Positions 26,499 through 35,799 of a DNA stretch of 64,000 nt are shown piece after piece (position 1 is the stretch's first letter; every line of letters starts with the position of its first letter). The DNA is from Oscillospiraceae bacterium (lineage in GTDB: Bacteria; Bacillota; Clostridia; Oscillospirales; Ruminococcaceae), in NCBI GenBank assembly GCA_009784825.1, contig WQXO01000006.1, positions 62,001 to 126,000 on the forward strand, in the 5' to 3' direction. Under the pieces are notes generated by a model that did no database searches, had not been told where the DNA came from, and was given only the letters and a program-made list of their open reading frames with translations. Position numbers and translations under genes: made by a program.

Positions 26499-26741
26499 TT
26501 AAACGGCGGCTCTTTTAAATTCATCGGCTTTAGGTATTACCACAACATCAACGATTTCATCAAGGAAAACGGTGTCTTGCTCATGTTCGCCGGTGAATAA
26601 ACAATAACCTAACCGTTCCGGGTCGCTGTCAAATTCATCGACGCAATACGGAATTCCTACTATTTCACCACGTTCTTGTGTTCTTACTGTTAATTTACGT
26701 CCGCTATACATAGCGTCATCAAGTAAATCAATAAAGCTCAT
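26499..26741 (-). CDS. Probable immunity protein to the type 50 toxin
   Basis: This 80-residue acidic, soluble protein is encoded immediately after the toxin with a four-base overlap (ATGA), the usual arrangement of toxin and immunity genes. The sequence is rich in Asp/Glu (for example VDEFDSDPERLGY), which would suit binding to a basic RNase. I recognise no named immunity family, so the call rests on position. A terminator follows. Confidence 0.6.
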   Translation of the reverse strand: MSFIDLLDDAMYSGRKLTVRTQERGEIVGIPYCVDEFDSDPERLGYCLFTGEHEQDTVFLDEIVDVVVIPKADEFKRAAV

Positions 26742-27163
26742 AATTTCACCCCTTTAATATAATCCTCAAATGGTATGTAGTCGCTAATTGGTATAATATG
26801 CACTCCCTCTGAAGAATAGACAATTTTTATTCTCTTGGTTGGCACATGTTTTTTTAATGACCTAACCCATGTTTCTCCGATTACAGAATTCGTTTCAATA
26901 ATTTCTTCAGGAAACAATGAACCGCCCCTTCCGGGAAACAATGCCCCCGTTCCCTTATACTTTTTAACAAGCATATCCGCATTGGCGTAAAGTTTTGACG
27001 GATTACTCCCTAATTTTCGCATTTTTTCGCAATTCTGCTCAAATTCCTTAGTACCCTCAATATGTTTCCGTTGCCGCCCTTGAATAATTCTGTTCGGATA
27101 TGTACCGTCAAGGATTTTCTGACGTTCTGCTTTTTCATTAAAACTGGTAACTTCTTTTAACAT
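26738..27163 (-). CDS. Solo polymorphic toxin type 50 (Ntox50) domain protein
   Basis: The 141-residue protein matches the type 50 toxin domain, a predicted RNase of the BECR group. The hallmarks are RQRKHIEGTKEF, NPSKLYANADMLVKKYKGTG and IKIVYSSEGVHIIP, with conserved Lys, His, Ser and Thr. Such domains usually sit at the C terminus of large secreted or phage-derived proteins; here it stands alone with no signal peptide. The true start is ATG 27163, after a GAGGG site. The open frame reaches 27217, but those bases are the promoter itself. An immunity-type gene is coupled downstream. Confidence 0.78.
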   Translation of the reverse strand: MLKEVTSFNEKAERQKILDGTYPNRIIQGRQRKHIEGTKEFEQNCEKMRKLGSNPSKLYANADMLVKKYKGTGALFPGRGGSLFPEEIIETNSVIGETWVRSLKKHVPTKRIKIVYSSEGVHIIPISDYIPFEDYIKGVKL

Positions 27164-27188
27164 ATCTGTTTTTCCCTCATTTGCATCC

Positions 27189-27217
27189 ATTATACCACTA
27201 TCCGTCGTATTTGTCAA
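27189..27217 (-). promoter_or_regulatory. Perfect consensus promoter of the toxin/immunity pair
   Basis: On the minus strand TTGACA, 17 bases and TATAAT end about 25 bases before the toxin ATG. Such an exact consensus predicts strong expression unless it is repressed. Confidence 0.8.
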
Positions 27218-27296
27218 GCGTTTGAGCTTTCACTCACCTATAAATCACTCCCCGCATAAACTGAAACAAAAACTCACAACAGGGAGTTAAATCGTT

Positions 27297-28085
27297 ATGC
27301 AGTGGTTTATTTCTTTAAATCCTATACTACAGGGATTGCTTGCAACTCTTTTTACTTATTTTGTGACAGCACTCGGAGCAGGTGTTGTTTTCTTTTTCAA
27401 AACAATGAACCAAAAAATATTAGACATGATGTTGGGTTTTGCCGCAGGAGTAATGATTGCGGCTTCTTATTGGTCGTTGTTAGAACCGGCGATTAACCTC
27501 GCAGAAGTATTAAACATGAACGTATGGTTCACTGTTGCAGTCGGGTTCATATCAGGCGGACTATTTGTAATCGGTGCAGACGTATTTCTTTCAAAATCTG
27601 CTTTAATCAAATCAAAGGGGCAATCGTATAAACGCTCGGTTTTATTAGCCGCCTCGGTGACTTTACATAATATTCCGGAGGGATTGGCAGTCGGTGTGGC
27701 ATTCGGGAGCGTGGCAATGGGAATTGAAGGTGCATCGGTTACGGGGGCACTCATGCTCGCACTCGGAATTGGACTGCAAAATTTCCCCGAGGGTGTCTGC
27801 GTGTCTATGCCGTTGTACAGGGACGGGTTTTCCCGCCGCAAGAGTTTTTTTATCGGGCAGGCTTCGGGAATTGTCGAACCCATTGCAGGTGTTCTCGGAG
27901 TTATATTCGCCATAACCATGCGTAATGCATTACCGTTGGCGTTATCCTTTTCAGCGGGTGCAATGATTGCCGTCGCCTGCTCCGAACTGCTCCCTGAAGC
28001 GTTCAGGGAGAATAAAGTCATCGCCGCCTTAGGCGTTCTTTTCGGGTTTACAACCATGATGGCGTTAGATGTGGCTTTAGGGTAG
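27297..28085 (+). CDS. ZIP family metal transporter
   Basis: The 262-residue protein has eight predicted membrane helices and the two ZIP metal-site motifs, HNIPEGLAVGVAFG in helix 4 and QNFPEGVCVSMPL in helix 5. It probably brings Zn2+ or related divalent ions into the cytosol. A GGGAG site precedes the ATG. It is divergent from the toxin gene, with 130 bases between starts; I saw no clear promoter or Zur-type box. Confidence 0.93.
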   Translation: MQWFISLNPILQGLLATLFTYFVTALGAGVVFFFKTMNQKILDMMLGFAAGVMIAASYWSLLEPAINLAEVLNMNVWFTVAVGFISGGLFVIGADVFLSKSALIKSKGQSYKRSVLLAASVTLHNIPEGLAVGVAFGSVAMGIEGASVTGALMLALGIGLQNFPEGVCVSMPLYRDGFSRRKSFFIGQASGIVEPIAGVLGVIFAITMRNALPLALSFSAGAMIAVACSELLPEAFRENKVIAALGVLFGFTTMMALDVALG

Positions 28086-28114
28086 TTGACAAATCATATT
28101 AATAAAGCTATACT
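28086..28114 (+). promoter_or_regulatory. Sigma-A promoter of the Na/Pi cotransporter gene
   Basis: TTGACA, 17 bases and TATACT start directly after the stop codon of the ZIP gene. Confidence 0.7.
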
Positions 28115-28152
28115 TATATGTGAAATATAAGTAAAGCGGGTGTAATATACAT

Positions 28153-29841
28153 ATGGATTATCCGGGTATTATTATCAGTTTCCTCGGCAGTCTCGGGTTA
28201 TTCTTATTCGGAATGACGGTGCTGTCCTCAGCGTTACAGAAAACTGCGGGAAGTAAAATGAAACAGCTCCTCGGTAAGATGTCGAAAAGCCGATTCAGAG
28301 GGGTTTTATTCGGTGCGGGAGTAACTGCGGTTATTCAAAGCTCTACCGCGACCACCGTAATGGCGGTGGGTTTCGTGAATGCGGGAATTATTACCCTAAC
28401 CCAGACAGTCGGCATAATCATGGGTGCGAATATAGGAAGCACCACTACAAGCTGGTTAGTATCCTCGGTTGAGTGGGCATCTTTTTTAAAGCCTGCCACC
28501 TTGGGTGCAATATCTGCGGCAGTCGGTGCGTTAATGCTGTTGTTCTCTAAAAAAGAAAAAATAAAAAACATAGGCGAGGTTATTGTCGGATTCGGCGTAC
28601 TGTTTATCGGACTTTCACAAATGCCGGCAGCGGTCAAACCATTAGCCGAAACAGATACTGTCCGTGATTTATTCGTTACCTTCGGGAACTATCCCATTTT
28701 GGCTATGTTTGTGGGAATTCTCGTAACGGCAGTTATTCAAAGCAGTACTGTTTCAATAGGAATTTTGCAATCAATGGCAATAACAGGGGTAATCCCGTGG
28801 AGTGCGGCAGTATTCATAGTCTTAGGGCAAAACGTAGGAACCTGCTTCACCACAATGCTGACAAGCATTGGTGCAAACAGGAATACAAGGGCGGCGTCAT
28901 ATGTGCATTTCGTTTATAATGCTGTAGGGGCGATTGTATTCGGAATTCTCGCATTTGTGTTCTTCACATTTATTAACCCCTTATTCGGCGAAACAACCGC
29001 TTCAAGCACCAATATCAGTATGATTCACACCGGTTATAATGTTCTGCTGTTAATGCTTTTGTTCCCGCTTGGAGGCGTAATTATGAAAATCGCCGTTAAA
29101 ATGGCAGGCAGGGATAAACTGAAAACCGCAGAAGAACCCGATTTAATTCAACTTGATGACAGCATTCTCGAAACACCTGTTTATGCATTTGAAAACAGCA
29201 TAAAAGCCATTAATCGACTGACCGACCTACTGAGGACAAATATCGAGTGGGCGATTGCTATATTCATTAATAAAAAATTTAATGAAATCGACGAGTTTAA
29301 CGACTATGCCGCTAAAGCCGATAAGACCAATTCAGCCGTTAAATCGTTCTTGACGAAGCTGTACAGCGAGAAACTCACCGAGCCTGAAAGCGTATTCACA
29401 GCAACGCTTCTGCATAACTTAACGCGGCTCGAAAGAATTAACGCTCACACAAAAGGCATAATCGCAAAAGCGGAGGAATTAAGGGATAGTAAGATTGAAT
29501 ACTCACCGTTCGCCACCGCAAAGCTGCAAACACTCAGCGAAAAAACAACAGACTGCTATGATGAAGCAGTCGGTGCGTTCATTCAAAGCAGTCCCGAATT
29601 GGCTAACTCAACATTACAAAGTGCTGATGAGGTGCTAGATTTATACGATGAATACAAAACAGGGCATTTAGAACGCATTGGCAGTCATAACAGTAAATAC
29701 GGTATACAAAGCTCAATCCTGTTTTTAGAGGTGGCACGCCATTTATCAAGAATCGCCAGCAATTCCAAAAGCATAGCAGAAACCGCCGTCGGTGAGGAGT
29801 CTATAGAAACCGTAGAGGCTATATGTGAAGACGGCGTTTAA
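28153..29841 (+). CDS. Na/Pi cotransporter with PhoU-like C-terminal domain
   Basis: The 562-residue protein has the inverted-repeat membrane domain of Na/Pi cotransporters, with the two QSST motifs (AVIQSSTATTVMA near residue 60 and AVIQSSTVSIGIL near residue 198), each followed by a GxNxGTxxT-type stretch. After about residue 325 comes a helical, PhoU-like cytosolic domain. It probably moves phosphate with sodium. The start ATG lies between a TTGACA/TATACT promoter and a weak ribosome site. The 3' end overlaps the convergent DUF6320 gene by 23 bases. Confidence 0.92.
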   Translation: MDYPGIIISFLGSLGLFLFGMTVLSSALQKTAGSKMKQLLGKMSKSRFRGVLFGAGVTAVIQSSTATTVMAVGFVNAGIITLTQTVGIIMGANIGSTTTSWLVSSVEWASFLKPATLGAISAAVGALMLLFSKKEKIKNIGEVIVGFGVLFIGLSQMPAAVKPLAETDTVRDLFVTFGNYPILAMFVGILVTAVIQSSTVSIGILQSMAITGVIPWSAAVFIVLGQNVGTCFTTMLTSIGANRNTRAASYVHFVYNAVGAIVFGILAFVFFTFINPLFGETTASSTNISMIHTGYNVLLLMLLFPLGGVIMKIAVKMAGRDKLKTAEEPDLIQLDDSILETPVYAFENSIKAINRLTDLLRTNIEWAIAIFINKKFNEIDEFNDYAAKADKTNSAVKSFLTKLYSEKLTEPESVFTATLLHNLTRLERINAHTKGIIAKAEELRDSKIEYSPFATAKLQTLSEKTTDCYDEAVGAFIQSSPELANSTLQSADEVLDLYDEYKTGHLERIGSHNSKYGIQSSILFLEVARHLSRIASNSKSIAETAVGEESIETVEAICEDGV

Positions 29842-30511
29842 GCTCCTCAGACATGTTCCTCCCCTCGAATATTATCAATGCGGCGAACGATATTAGGCTG
29901 ATTGCAACACATATCATCGACGGGTATATAATCTTGCATAACCCCGTGAGGACGAAAATTATCGGAATAACCCCATATATCATCAAAACAAAGCTGTAAA
30001 TAATAAACGCCTGTGTTTTCAGTTTAAGAATTCGTGCAATAATCGCTGTTGTTGACATAGCCGCAACAAATGCAATCGGTATTACAAAATCGACAGACCA
30101 CCCCCGCCAACCGATTACAACGTCCCACAGCACAGACAGTATGCATATTATTGTAACCTGGTAGGCGAGGTTTTTCAAAATACTGCGACGCTTACGAACG
30201 GCAACCGCTACACTGAACCAAACACACGCCACCCCCGCAACTACGAATAACGACCATAACCCGCTCTGCGGCACCATTGCGTTGATGACCACCGAAATAA
30301 TCACTGCCACAAACGAGAAAAACTGTATAAACCGAAACAATAAATTATGCTTATGCTTAACAAGCGGAATAAACGGGAATGTTTCATTATTTTGAATAAC
30401 ATTCTCGTTTTCGTTTTGGCTTTGATTATCAATATTAAGCGTGTTTTGGCACAGCGGGCATTTTTCAAAACCACCCGTAACTGTCACGGTGCATTTTTCA
30501 CATGTTTTCAT
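29819..30511 (-). CDS. DUF6320 zinc-ribbon membrane protein
   Basis: The 230-residue protein starts with a zinc ribbon (CEKC ... CPLC, residues 4-21) followed by about six transmembrane helices. I recognise the plan as DUF6320, a family repeatedly encoded beside the acyltransferase- and esterase-like genes found here. It overlaps the acyltransferase gene by four bases. Function unknown; it may organise or partner the enzymes at the membrane. Confidence 0.78.
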   Translation of the reverse strand: MKTCEKCTVTVTGGFEKCPLCQNTLNIDNQSQNENENVIQNNETFPFIPLVKHKHNLLFRFIQFFSFVAVIISVVINAMVPQSGLWSLFVVAGVACVWFSVAVAVRKRRSILKNLAYQVTIICILSVLWDVVIGWRGWSVDFVIPIAFVAAMSTTAIIARILKLKTQAFIIYSFVLMIYGVIPIIFVLTGLCKIIYPSMICVAISLISFAALIIFEGRNMSEELKRRLHI

Positions 30512-31788
30512 TTTTCTTCTTTAATATCTCCCCTCAGATTATTCGCAGAAATTGTAACCTGAACACCCATGTTGGTTAATTGGCGGAAGAATTCACGCTG
30601 AATGTCCGTGCTGACAAACGGCGACGTAAAGCTGATGTTCATGTTATCCTCATACGAGCATAAACACGCTTGTATCTTATTTGTGGCACTGATAACATCA
30701 AACAGCTTTATATATTCCTTGGCTTCATCGGGCATAGCGACCTTGCCTAAGTTTGAAACAGCGGCAGTCGATTCCTTAGACATCGAATGATGTGCATTGT
30801 ATAAATACAAGTTTTTAAGCGGCAACGGCACAGCCCGCACAATAAAATTCCGCTCACGGTTCAAAAACCGGTTCAACCTGTTTTGTAAATACTCTTCGTT
30901 TAACATTTCGGCAAAGCATTCAGAAGCACCTTTAATGACATCCTCAAGGCTGTCCTTGTGACCGGAGAAATCATATTTTATATCCACTAAACTGAAAAAG
31001 TTGCGTGTGGATTTAGATTCAAAATAATTCCTCAAATTAACGGGCACATTTATGACAACCGGTTTCTTCAGGTCGTTTATGTCCATCTCGCTGTAAATCG
31101 CCCGCATGAGCATCGCCGTAACAAGCACCGTTACTGTCGTGTTATGCTCTCGTGCCTTTGCTAAAACATCTTTAACCGAGACACTACCCTCGATTATATT
31201 CATTCGCCATTCCGCTTCCCTTGCCCCCTTAATCTTGTAGGCGGTGGCTTTTTTAACAACCTTGATTTTTTGGCTTTTGTCGTAATATTTCTTAAAGCTG
31301 TCGGTCATCTTCTGCGTTTCAGAAGCGTCATAGTCAATGTTGTGAACGCTTTCCATCGCTTCGGGGTGGGCAATTTTCAAATAATACAGCACCAACGCTT
31401 TCAAAAACTGCATTGCCCCTGTCCCGTCGGTTAAGGCGTGATATATATCAAGGTTAATCCTGTTATTGTAATAAGTCACATCGAACAAAAGCGTCCTGCT
31501 GTTTAGATAATCCTTACTGCAGGGTGGGTGGTCTTCCTCGGTGACAATCGGAAGCAGACTGCTTTGCTCTAAATAATACCAGAACAATCCACCTTTCAAC
31601 ACAAACAAAAATCCGGGGAAATCCTCTATAGTGCGGTTTAATGCGGTTTGAAGCATAACACCGTCAATTGCTTCAAAAAGCTCACAGGAAAAACGGAAAA
31701 CCTTGGTATCCGATTTACTGCTGGTGGGCGGGAATATTTTTGCGGCGTTGTCTAATTTATACCACGTCCGCTTGTCCGAATCGCTCAT
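30508..31788 (-). CDS. Alcohol acetyltransferase-like protein (condensation-domain fold)
   Basis: The 426-residue protein begins TWYKLDNAAKIFPP, typical of proteins annotated as alcohol acetyltransferase. The active-site motif HxxxDG of the CoA-dependent acyltransferase/condensation superfamily is seen as YHALTDGTGAM near residue 116. It would transfer an acyl group from a CoA or carrier donor to an alcohol or amine. It overlaps both neighbours (by 32 bases with the esterase), so the three genes work as a unit. The substrate is unknown. Confidence 0.83.
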   Translation of the reverse strand: MSDSDKRTWYKLDNAAKIFPPTSSKSDTKVFRFSCELFEAIDGVMLQTALNRTIEDFPGFLFVLKGGLFWYYLEQSSLLPIVTEEDHPPCSKDYLNSRTLLFDVTYYNNRINLDIYHALTDGTGAMQFLKALVLYYLKIAHPEAMESVHNIDYDASETQKMTDSFKKYYDKSQKIKVVKKATAYKIKGAREAEWRMNIIEGSVSVKDVLAKAREHNTTVTVLVTAMLMRAIYSEMDINDLKKPVVINVPVNLRNYFESKSTRNFFSLVDIKYDFSGHKDSLEDVIKGASECFAEMLNEEYLQNRLNRFLNRERNFIVRAVPLPLKNLYLYNAHHSMSKESTAAVSNLGKVAMPDEAKEYIKLFDVISATNKIQACLCSYEDNMNISFTSPFVSTDIQREFFRQLTNMGVQVTISANNLRGDIKEEK

Positions 31789-32740
31789 TCGTCCTTATAC
31801 CCCCTCTCAAAAAATGATTAATAATGCTGTAACTCTTGCGAACCGCCACAAACCTCGTCGACAGCATAAAATACCCGTGCAGGGTATTCTTCACCCTGCG
31901 GACTACCACGGTATTCCCTGCCGCTTTCAGCCTCCGCCCGAACTCCTCTCCCTCGTCACGCAAGGGGCAGCAGTCGGCTGTAATTATCAAGGTTTCGGGC
32001 TGACCGGAAAAATCCTCCGCCAACAATGGTGCAACATAAGGACTGAGGCGGTCTTGTTCATCAGGGCAATACATATCCATATAATCGCAGACATGCCTCG
32101 ACGCTAATATATAATCCTTGCCGTTTTCAATAATAGACGGGAAAGGTGACGTTTCGGTGTGATTATTATACACGGCGGGATAGATTAAAATCTGCCTGTC
32201 CGCCGGTCTCTCACCCTTGTCACGCAGGTATAACGACAATGCGGCGGCAAGGTTTGCACCCGCACTGTCCCCCATAAGGGTAATCTTGTGCGGACAACCG
32301 ATAAGCTTGTGCCATTTACAAACCCGTCTGAATACTCTGTAACAGTCAATCAGTGCCGCCGGGAACGGGTTTTCCGGTGCAAGGCGATAGTCAACGGCAA
32401 CCACAATATGCCCCGTCAGCCGTGCAGTAGTAAGGCAGGTTCTCTCATAACGCTCCAAATCCCCCGTAACCCAGCCCCCTCCATGAAAAAAGACAATAAT
32501 GGGATAATTCTTCCTGTCTGCGTCATCAATCCGCTCGTCCTCAGGTGAATACATTCTTACAGGGATTTTACAGCCATCGCTCTCTATATTATAATCCCAT
32601 GTTTGATATAATTTAATACGTGACTGGACAACCCTGCGTTTTAATCGGCGGATAGTTTTATAATTTGCTTTAATGTCCACGTTAGCGTAGACATTGGAGA
32701 CGGTTTTCAACGCTTTCATCATGTATTTGTTTATAGCCAT
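31757..32740 (-). CDS. Alpha/beta hydrolase, hormone-sensitive-lipase-like esterase
   Basis: The 327-residue protein has the oxyanion motif HGGGW, the nucleophile elbow GDSAGAN and a C-terminal Asp (ITADCCPLRDEGEEF) and His (LHGYF), a complete HSL-type catalytic triad. ATG 32740 was chosen for its GGAGAG site. It heads the operon with the acyltransferase-like and DUF6320 genes. With an acyltransferase next to it, making or remodelling an ester lipid is a reasonable guess. Confidence 0.88.
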   Translation of the reverse strand: MAINKYMMKALKTVSNVYANVDIKANYKTIRRLKRRVVQSRIKLYQTWDYNIESDGCKIPVRMYSPEDERIDDADRKNYPIIVFFHGGGWVTGDLERYERTCLTTARLTGHIVVAVDYRLAPENPFPAALIDCYRVFRRVCKWHKLIGCPHKITLMGDSAGANLAAALSLYLRDKGERPADRQILIYPAVYNNHTETSPFPSIIENGKDYILASRHVCDYMDMYCPDEQDRLSPYVAPLLAEDFSGQPETLIITADCCPLRDEGEEFGRRLKAAGNTVVVRRVKNTLHGYFMLSTRFVAVRKSYSIINHFLRGGIRTNERFGQADVV

Positions 32741-32777
32741 TTTCTCTCCGTAAATGCGGGAATTTTTAACATTTTTC

Positions 32778-32806
32778 AGTATAACACATATTTCTTGATT
32801 TTGCAA
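32778..32806 (-). promoter_or_regulatory. Sigma-A promoter of the esterase operon
   Basis: On the minus strand TTGCAA, 17 bases and TATACT. It overlaps the divergent uronate promoter, so the two may compete. Confidence 0.6.
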
Positions 32807-32823
32807 TAGAGATATGCTATAAT
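32795..32823 (+). promoter_or_regulatory. Sigma-A promoter of the uronate operon
   Basis: TTGATT, 17 bases and TATAAT end 29 bases before the aldolase ATG. Confidence 0.65.
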
Positions 32824-32852
32824 GAATTCAATCAGCTTTAGGAGATATACAT

Positions 32853-33488
32853 ATGAACAATATTCTTTCACAAATTAACAAATGCAGGATTGTCCCCGTT
32901 ATCAAGTTAAATGACGCTAACAAGGCAATTCCATTGGCAGACGCACTCACAGCAGGCGGAATAAACGTAATGGAAATCACATTCAGAACCCCAATAGCTA
33001 AGGAGGCTATTTCACTTGTTTCACGAGAACGCCCAGACGTTCTTGTGGGTGCGGGAACGGTCATAAACCCCGAAATACTTCAATCAGCCAAAGAAGCAGG
33101 TGCGAGGTTCATCGTCAGTCCGGGGTTAAACCCCGCAACCGTCACAGCGTCTTTAGAAGCAGACCTGCCTATTTTACCCGGCGTAATCACCCCCACCGAA
33201 ATTGAACAAGGGTTAATGCTCGGCTTATCTATATTCAAGTTCTTCCCCGCCGAAAGCTTCGGTGGGTTAAAGACTATTCTTGCACTCGCCGCCCCCTACG
33301 GGAATATCAAGTTCGTCCCCACAGGCGGAATAAACGAAAAAAACGCCGCCGATTACTTCAAATCCGATAAAGTACTCGCAGTCGGCGGGAGCTGGATGGT
33401 TCCCGAAAAACTAATCGACGACGGCAACTGGGAGGAAATCACCCGCTTAACTAAACAAGCGGTTATGCTAAAGGAGAGTTCAATATGA
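32853..33488 (+). CDS. kdgA: KDPG / 4-hydroxy-2-oxoglutarate aldolase
   Basis: It splits 2-keto-3-deoxy-6-phosphogluconate to pyruvate and glyceraldehyde 3-phosphate, the last step of uronate breakdown. The 211-residue protein has the class I aldolase layout: GINVMEITFRTP with the catalytic Glu, VGAGTV, the Schiff-base Lys in FKFFPAES near residue 129, and PTGGI for phosphate binding. A GGAG site precedes the ATG. It overlaps the kinase gene by four bases. Confidence 0.94.
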   Translation: MNNILSQINKCRIVPVIKLNDANKAIPLADALTAGGINVMEITFRTPIAKEAISLVSRERPDVLVGAGTVINPEILQSAKEAGARFIVSPGLNPATVTASLEADLPILPGVITPTEIEQGLMLGLSIFKFFPAESFGGLKTILALAAPYGNIKFVPTGGINEKNAADYFKSDKVLAVGGSWMVPEKLIDDGNWEEITRLTKQAVMLKESSI

Positions 33489-34582
33489 CACTGAATATTC
33501 GTGAAAAAAACTCATGCAAATTCGATGAAATATCCTTGGGGGAGGTTATGCTCCGCTTAGACCCGGGCGAGGGCAGGATTAAAACCGCCCGTGAGTTTAA
33601 AGCGTGGGAGGGTGGCGGCGAATATAACGTCGCACGGGGACTTCGCAAGTGCTTCAAGCTTAACACTGCCATAATCACAGCGTTCGCCGATAATGACATA
33701 GGCGTGCTTTTAGAGGACTTGATTATGCAGGGAGGGGTGGACACCTCTTACATAAAATGGCTCCCTTATGACGGAATCGGGCGTTCCTGCCGCAACGGAT
33801 TGAACTTCACCGAAAGGGGCTACGGTGTTCGGGGGGCTGTGGGAATATCTGACAGAGCCAACTCTGCCGCCTCAAAAATGAAACCCGGCGATATAAACTG
33901 GGACATGTTATTCGGAGAATTGGGTTCACGCTGGTTTCATACGGGTGGGATTTATGCGGCATTATCGGAAAGCTCCGCCGAGGTGACTATTGAAGCGTTA
34001 AAATCGGCGAAAAAGCATGGTGTAATCACGAGCTATGATTTGAACTACCGCCCGTCATTATGGAAAGACATAGGCGGTCACGCCAAAGCACAGGAGGTCA
34101 ATCGTGAAATCGTTAAATACGTTGATGTCTGCATAGGCAACGAAGAGGATTATACCGCTTGTTTAGGCTTTGAAATTGAGGGGAATGAAGAAAACTTAAA
34201 AGAACTAAACATCGACGGTTATAAGAAAATGGTAGGAGCGGTTGTTAAGGAATACAACAATATTAAAGTAATCGCTTCAACACTCAGAACCGTCCACACC
34301 GCAACGATTAACGACTGGTCAGCGTTATGCTGGGCTGATGGAGAAATATACAAAGCACCGGATTATAACGGGCTTGAAATATTCGACAGAGTGGGCGGTG
34401 GTGACAGCTTCGCCTCGGGATTGATATACGGCTTTTTAACCGAGAATGACCCGCAAAAAGCAGTCAACTACGGTGCGGCACACGGAGCATTAGCGATGAC
34501 CACCCCGGGAGATACCTCAATGGCTTCACTGAAAGAGGTTCAGTCGCTTATGAAAGGCTCGGGAGCGAGAGTAGACCGATGA
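33485..34582 (+). CDS. kdgK: 2-keto-3-deoxygluconate kinase, PfkB family
   Basis: It phosphorylates 2-keto-3-deoxygluconate to the substrate of the aldolase just upstream. The 365-residue protein has an N-terminal GEVMLRLDPGEGR block, SYDLNYRPSLW in the middle and the ribokinase-family signature DRVGGGDSFASGLIYG near residue 303, where the usual GAGD is GGGD with the catalytic Asp kept. It is coupled to the aldolase at its start and to the phosphotransferase gene at its end. Confidence 0.9.
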   Translation: MTLNIREKNSCKFDEISLGEVMLRLDPGEGRIKTAREFKAWEGGGEYNVARGLRKCFKLNTAIITAFADNDIGVLLEDLIMQGGVDTSYIKWLPYDGIGRSCRNGLNFTERGYGVRGAVGISDRANSAASKMKPGDINWDMLFGELGSRWFHTGGIYAALSESSAEVTIEALKSAKKHGVITSYDLNYRPSLWKDIGGHAKAQEVNREIVKYVDVCIGNEEDYTACLGFEIEGNEENLKELNIDGYKKMVGAVVKEYNNIKVIASTLRTVHTATINDWSALCWADGEIYKAPDYNGLEIFDRVGGGDSFASGLIYGFLTENDPQKAVNYGAAHGALAMTTPGDTSMASLKEVQSLMKGSGARVDR

Positions 34583-35778
34583 AAATATTCAAGGATATAA
34601 CCCGGCAATTAAACCTCGGTGATATTACAAAACCCGCTGAAAGGATATATGGCGGGTTTCAACACAAGATGTATAAGCTTCAAACGAGTTCGGGAACATA
34701 CGCAGTAAAACTGCTCAACCCCGAAATAATGAAGCGTTCCGATGCTTTTGAGAATTACGCAACTGCAGAAAAATTAGAGAAAAAACTGCAAGACAATAAT
34801 ATCCCGATTGTCCCCGCTTTGGAATTCGGCGGGAAGAAAATGCAATGCATTAATAACCAATACTTCTATGTTTTTAACTGGGTTGATTCTACAAAAGCCC
34901 CACCTGATTGCTGTGAAATTATCGGGAAGCTGCTCGCACAAATCCACAATATCGAGCAGTTTCACGACGATTATCAACCGGAGGAGCTTTCCATTGACTG
35001 GGATAATTATATCGAATTATCGAAGTCACTTTGTCCGGAGGTAACAGCGTTATTACAAGAAAACCGTTACATACTGTACAACAGCCAGATTAACGGCAAC
35101 AAGGCACGGAAAAAACTGTCGGGGCTTAACGCAATCTGCCACGGTGACATGGACACCAAAAACGTGTTATGGGTGGATAACAAACCGCTGATTATCGACC
35201 TTGAATGCTTGGAGTATAATAATCCCAATTCAGAAATGTTCAATTGTGCGTTATGCTGGTCAGGGTATGAGGACTGCGATTTAGATTATAACAAGCTCAG
35301 AGCGTTCCTGAACGCCTACGGAAAAGTAAATTCCGACTGGGACACACTTTTCCACAACAATTTCGGCAGGTTAGAATGGCTCGAATATAACATAAAACGT
35401 GCGTTAATGATTGAATGCTCCGACAAAGAGGAACAACAGTTGGGCGTTCAAGAAATCCATGAAACAATGGAGCATGTGGTTTATTATGATAAGATTAAAT
35501 ATGAATTGTTGGAGGAATTGTCTTCAACAAGCAATAAAGCGTCCTACATAATATTAGAGGATATGGTTCTGTTAAGCAAAAAGTATTATTTAGAGTGGCG
35601 TGAAATTCAAGATGAATACTACGAAACGTATAAAGCCAATCTCCCTGCCATGACTTGCGATGAATTATTAGAATATTTTAGGTTGGATTACGGCAGTGTT
35701 GACGAAAGCCCGTTTTTGAGAGAGGAAATCATTAATTTTTTTAACAGCGACAAGTTAATTCTCTACAGCAGTAAATAG
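34579..35778 (+). CDS. APH-family small-molecule phosphotransferase
   Basis: The 399-residue protein has the aminoglycoside-phosphotransferase/choline-kinase fold: a YGGFQHKMYKLQ glycine-rich strand, AVKLLNP with the ATP-binding Lys, the catalytic loop ICHGDMDTKNVLW near residue 188, and the metal site IIDLECLEY. The substrate cannot be told from sequence. Its coupling to the KDG kinase (four-base overlap) suggests a carbohydrate-related role, but it may be only a passenger. The C-terminal 130 residues are an unassigned helical extension. Confidence 0.8.
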   Translation: MKIFKDITRQLNLGDITKPAERIYGGFQHKMYKLQTSSGTYAVKLLNPEIMKRSDAFENYATAEKLEKKLQDNNIPIVPALEFGGKKMQCINNQYFYVFNWVDSTKAPPDCCEIIGKLLAQIHNIEQFHDDYQPEELSIDWDNYIELSKSLCPEVTALLQENRYILYNSQINGNKARKKLSGLNAICHGDMDTKNVLWVDNKPLIIDLECLEYNNPNSEMFNCALCWSGYEDCDLDYNKLRAFLNAYGKVNSDWDTLFHNNFGRLEWLEYNIKRALMIECSDKEEQQLGVQEIHETMEHVVYYDKIKYELLEELSSTSNKASYIILEDMVLLSKKYYLEWREIQDEYYETYKANLPAMTCDELLEYFRLDYGSVDESPFLREEIINFFNSDKLILYSSK

Positions 35779-35799
35779 TTTTAATAACGGGAGGTTGAG

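Noticed and set aside
27164-27217. N-terminal extension of the type 50 toxin
   Set aside because: The extra codons are the -35, spacer and -10 of the gene's own promoter, so they cannot be translated from it.
27467-28057. 196-codon minus-strand frame over the ZIP gene
   Set aside because: It is antisense to a clear ZIP transporter and has no recognisable features.
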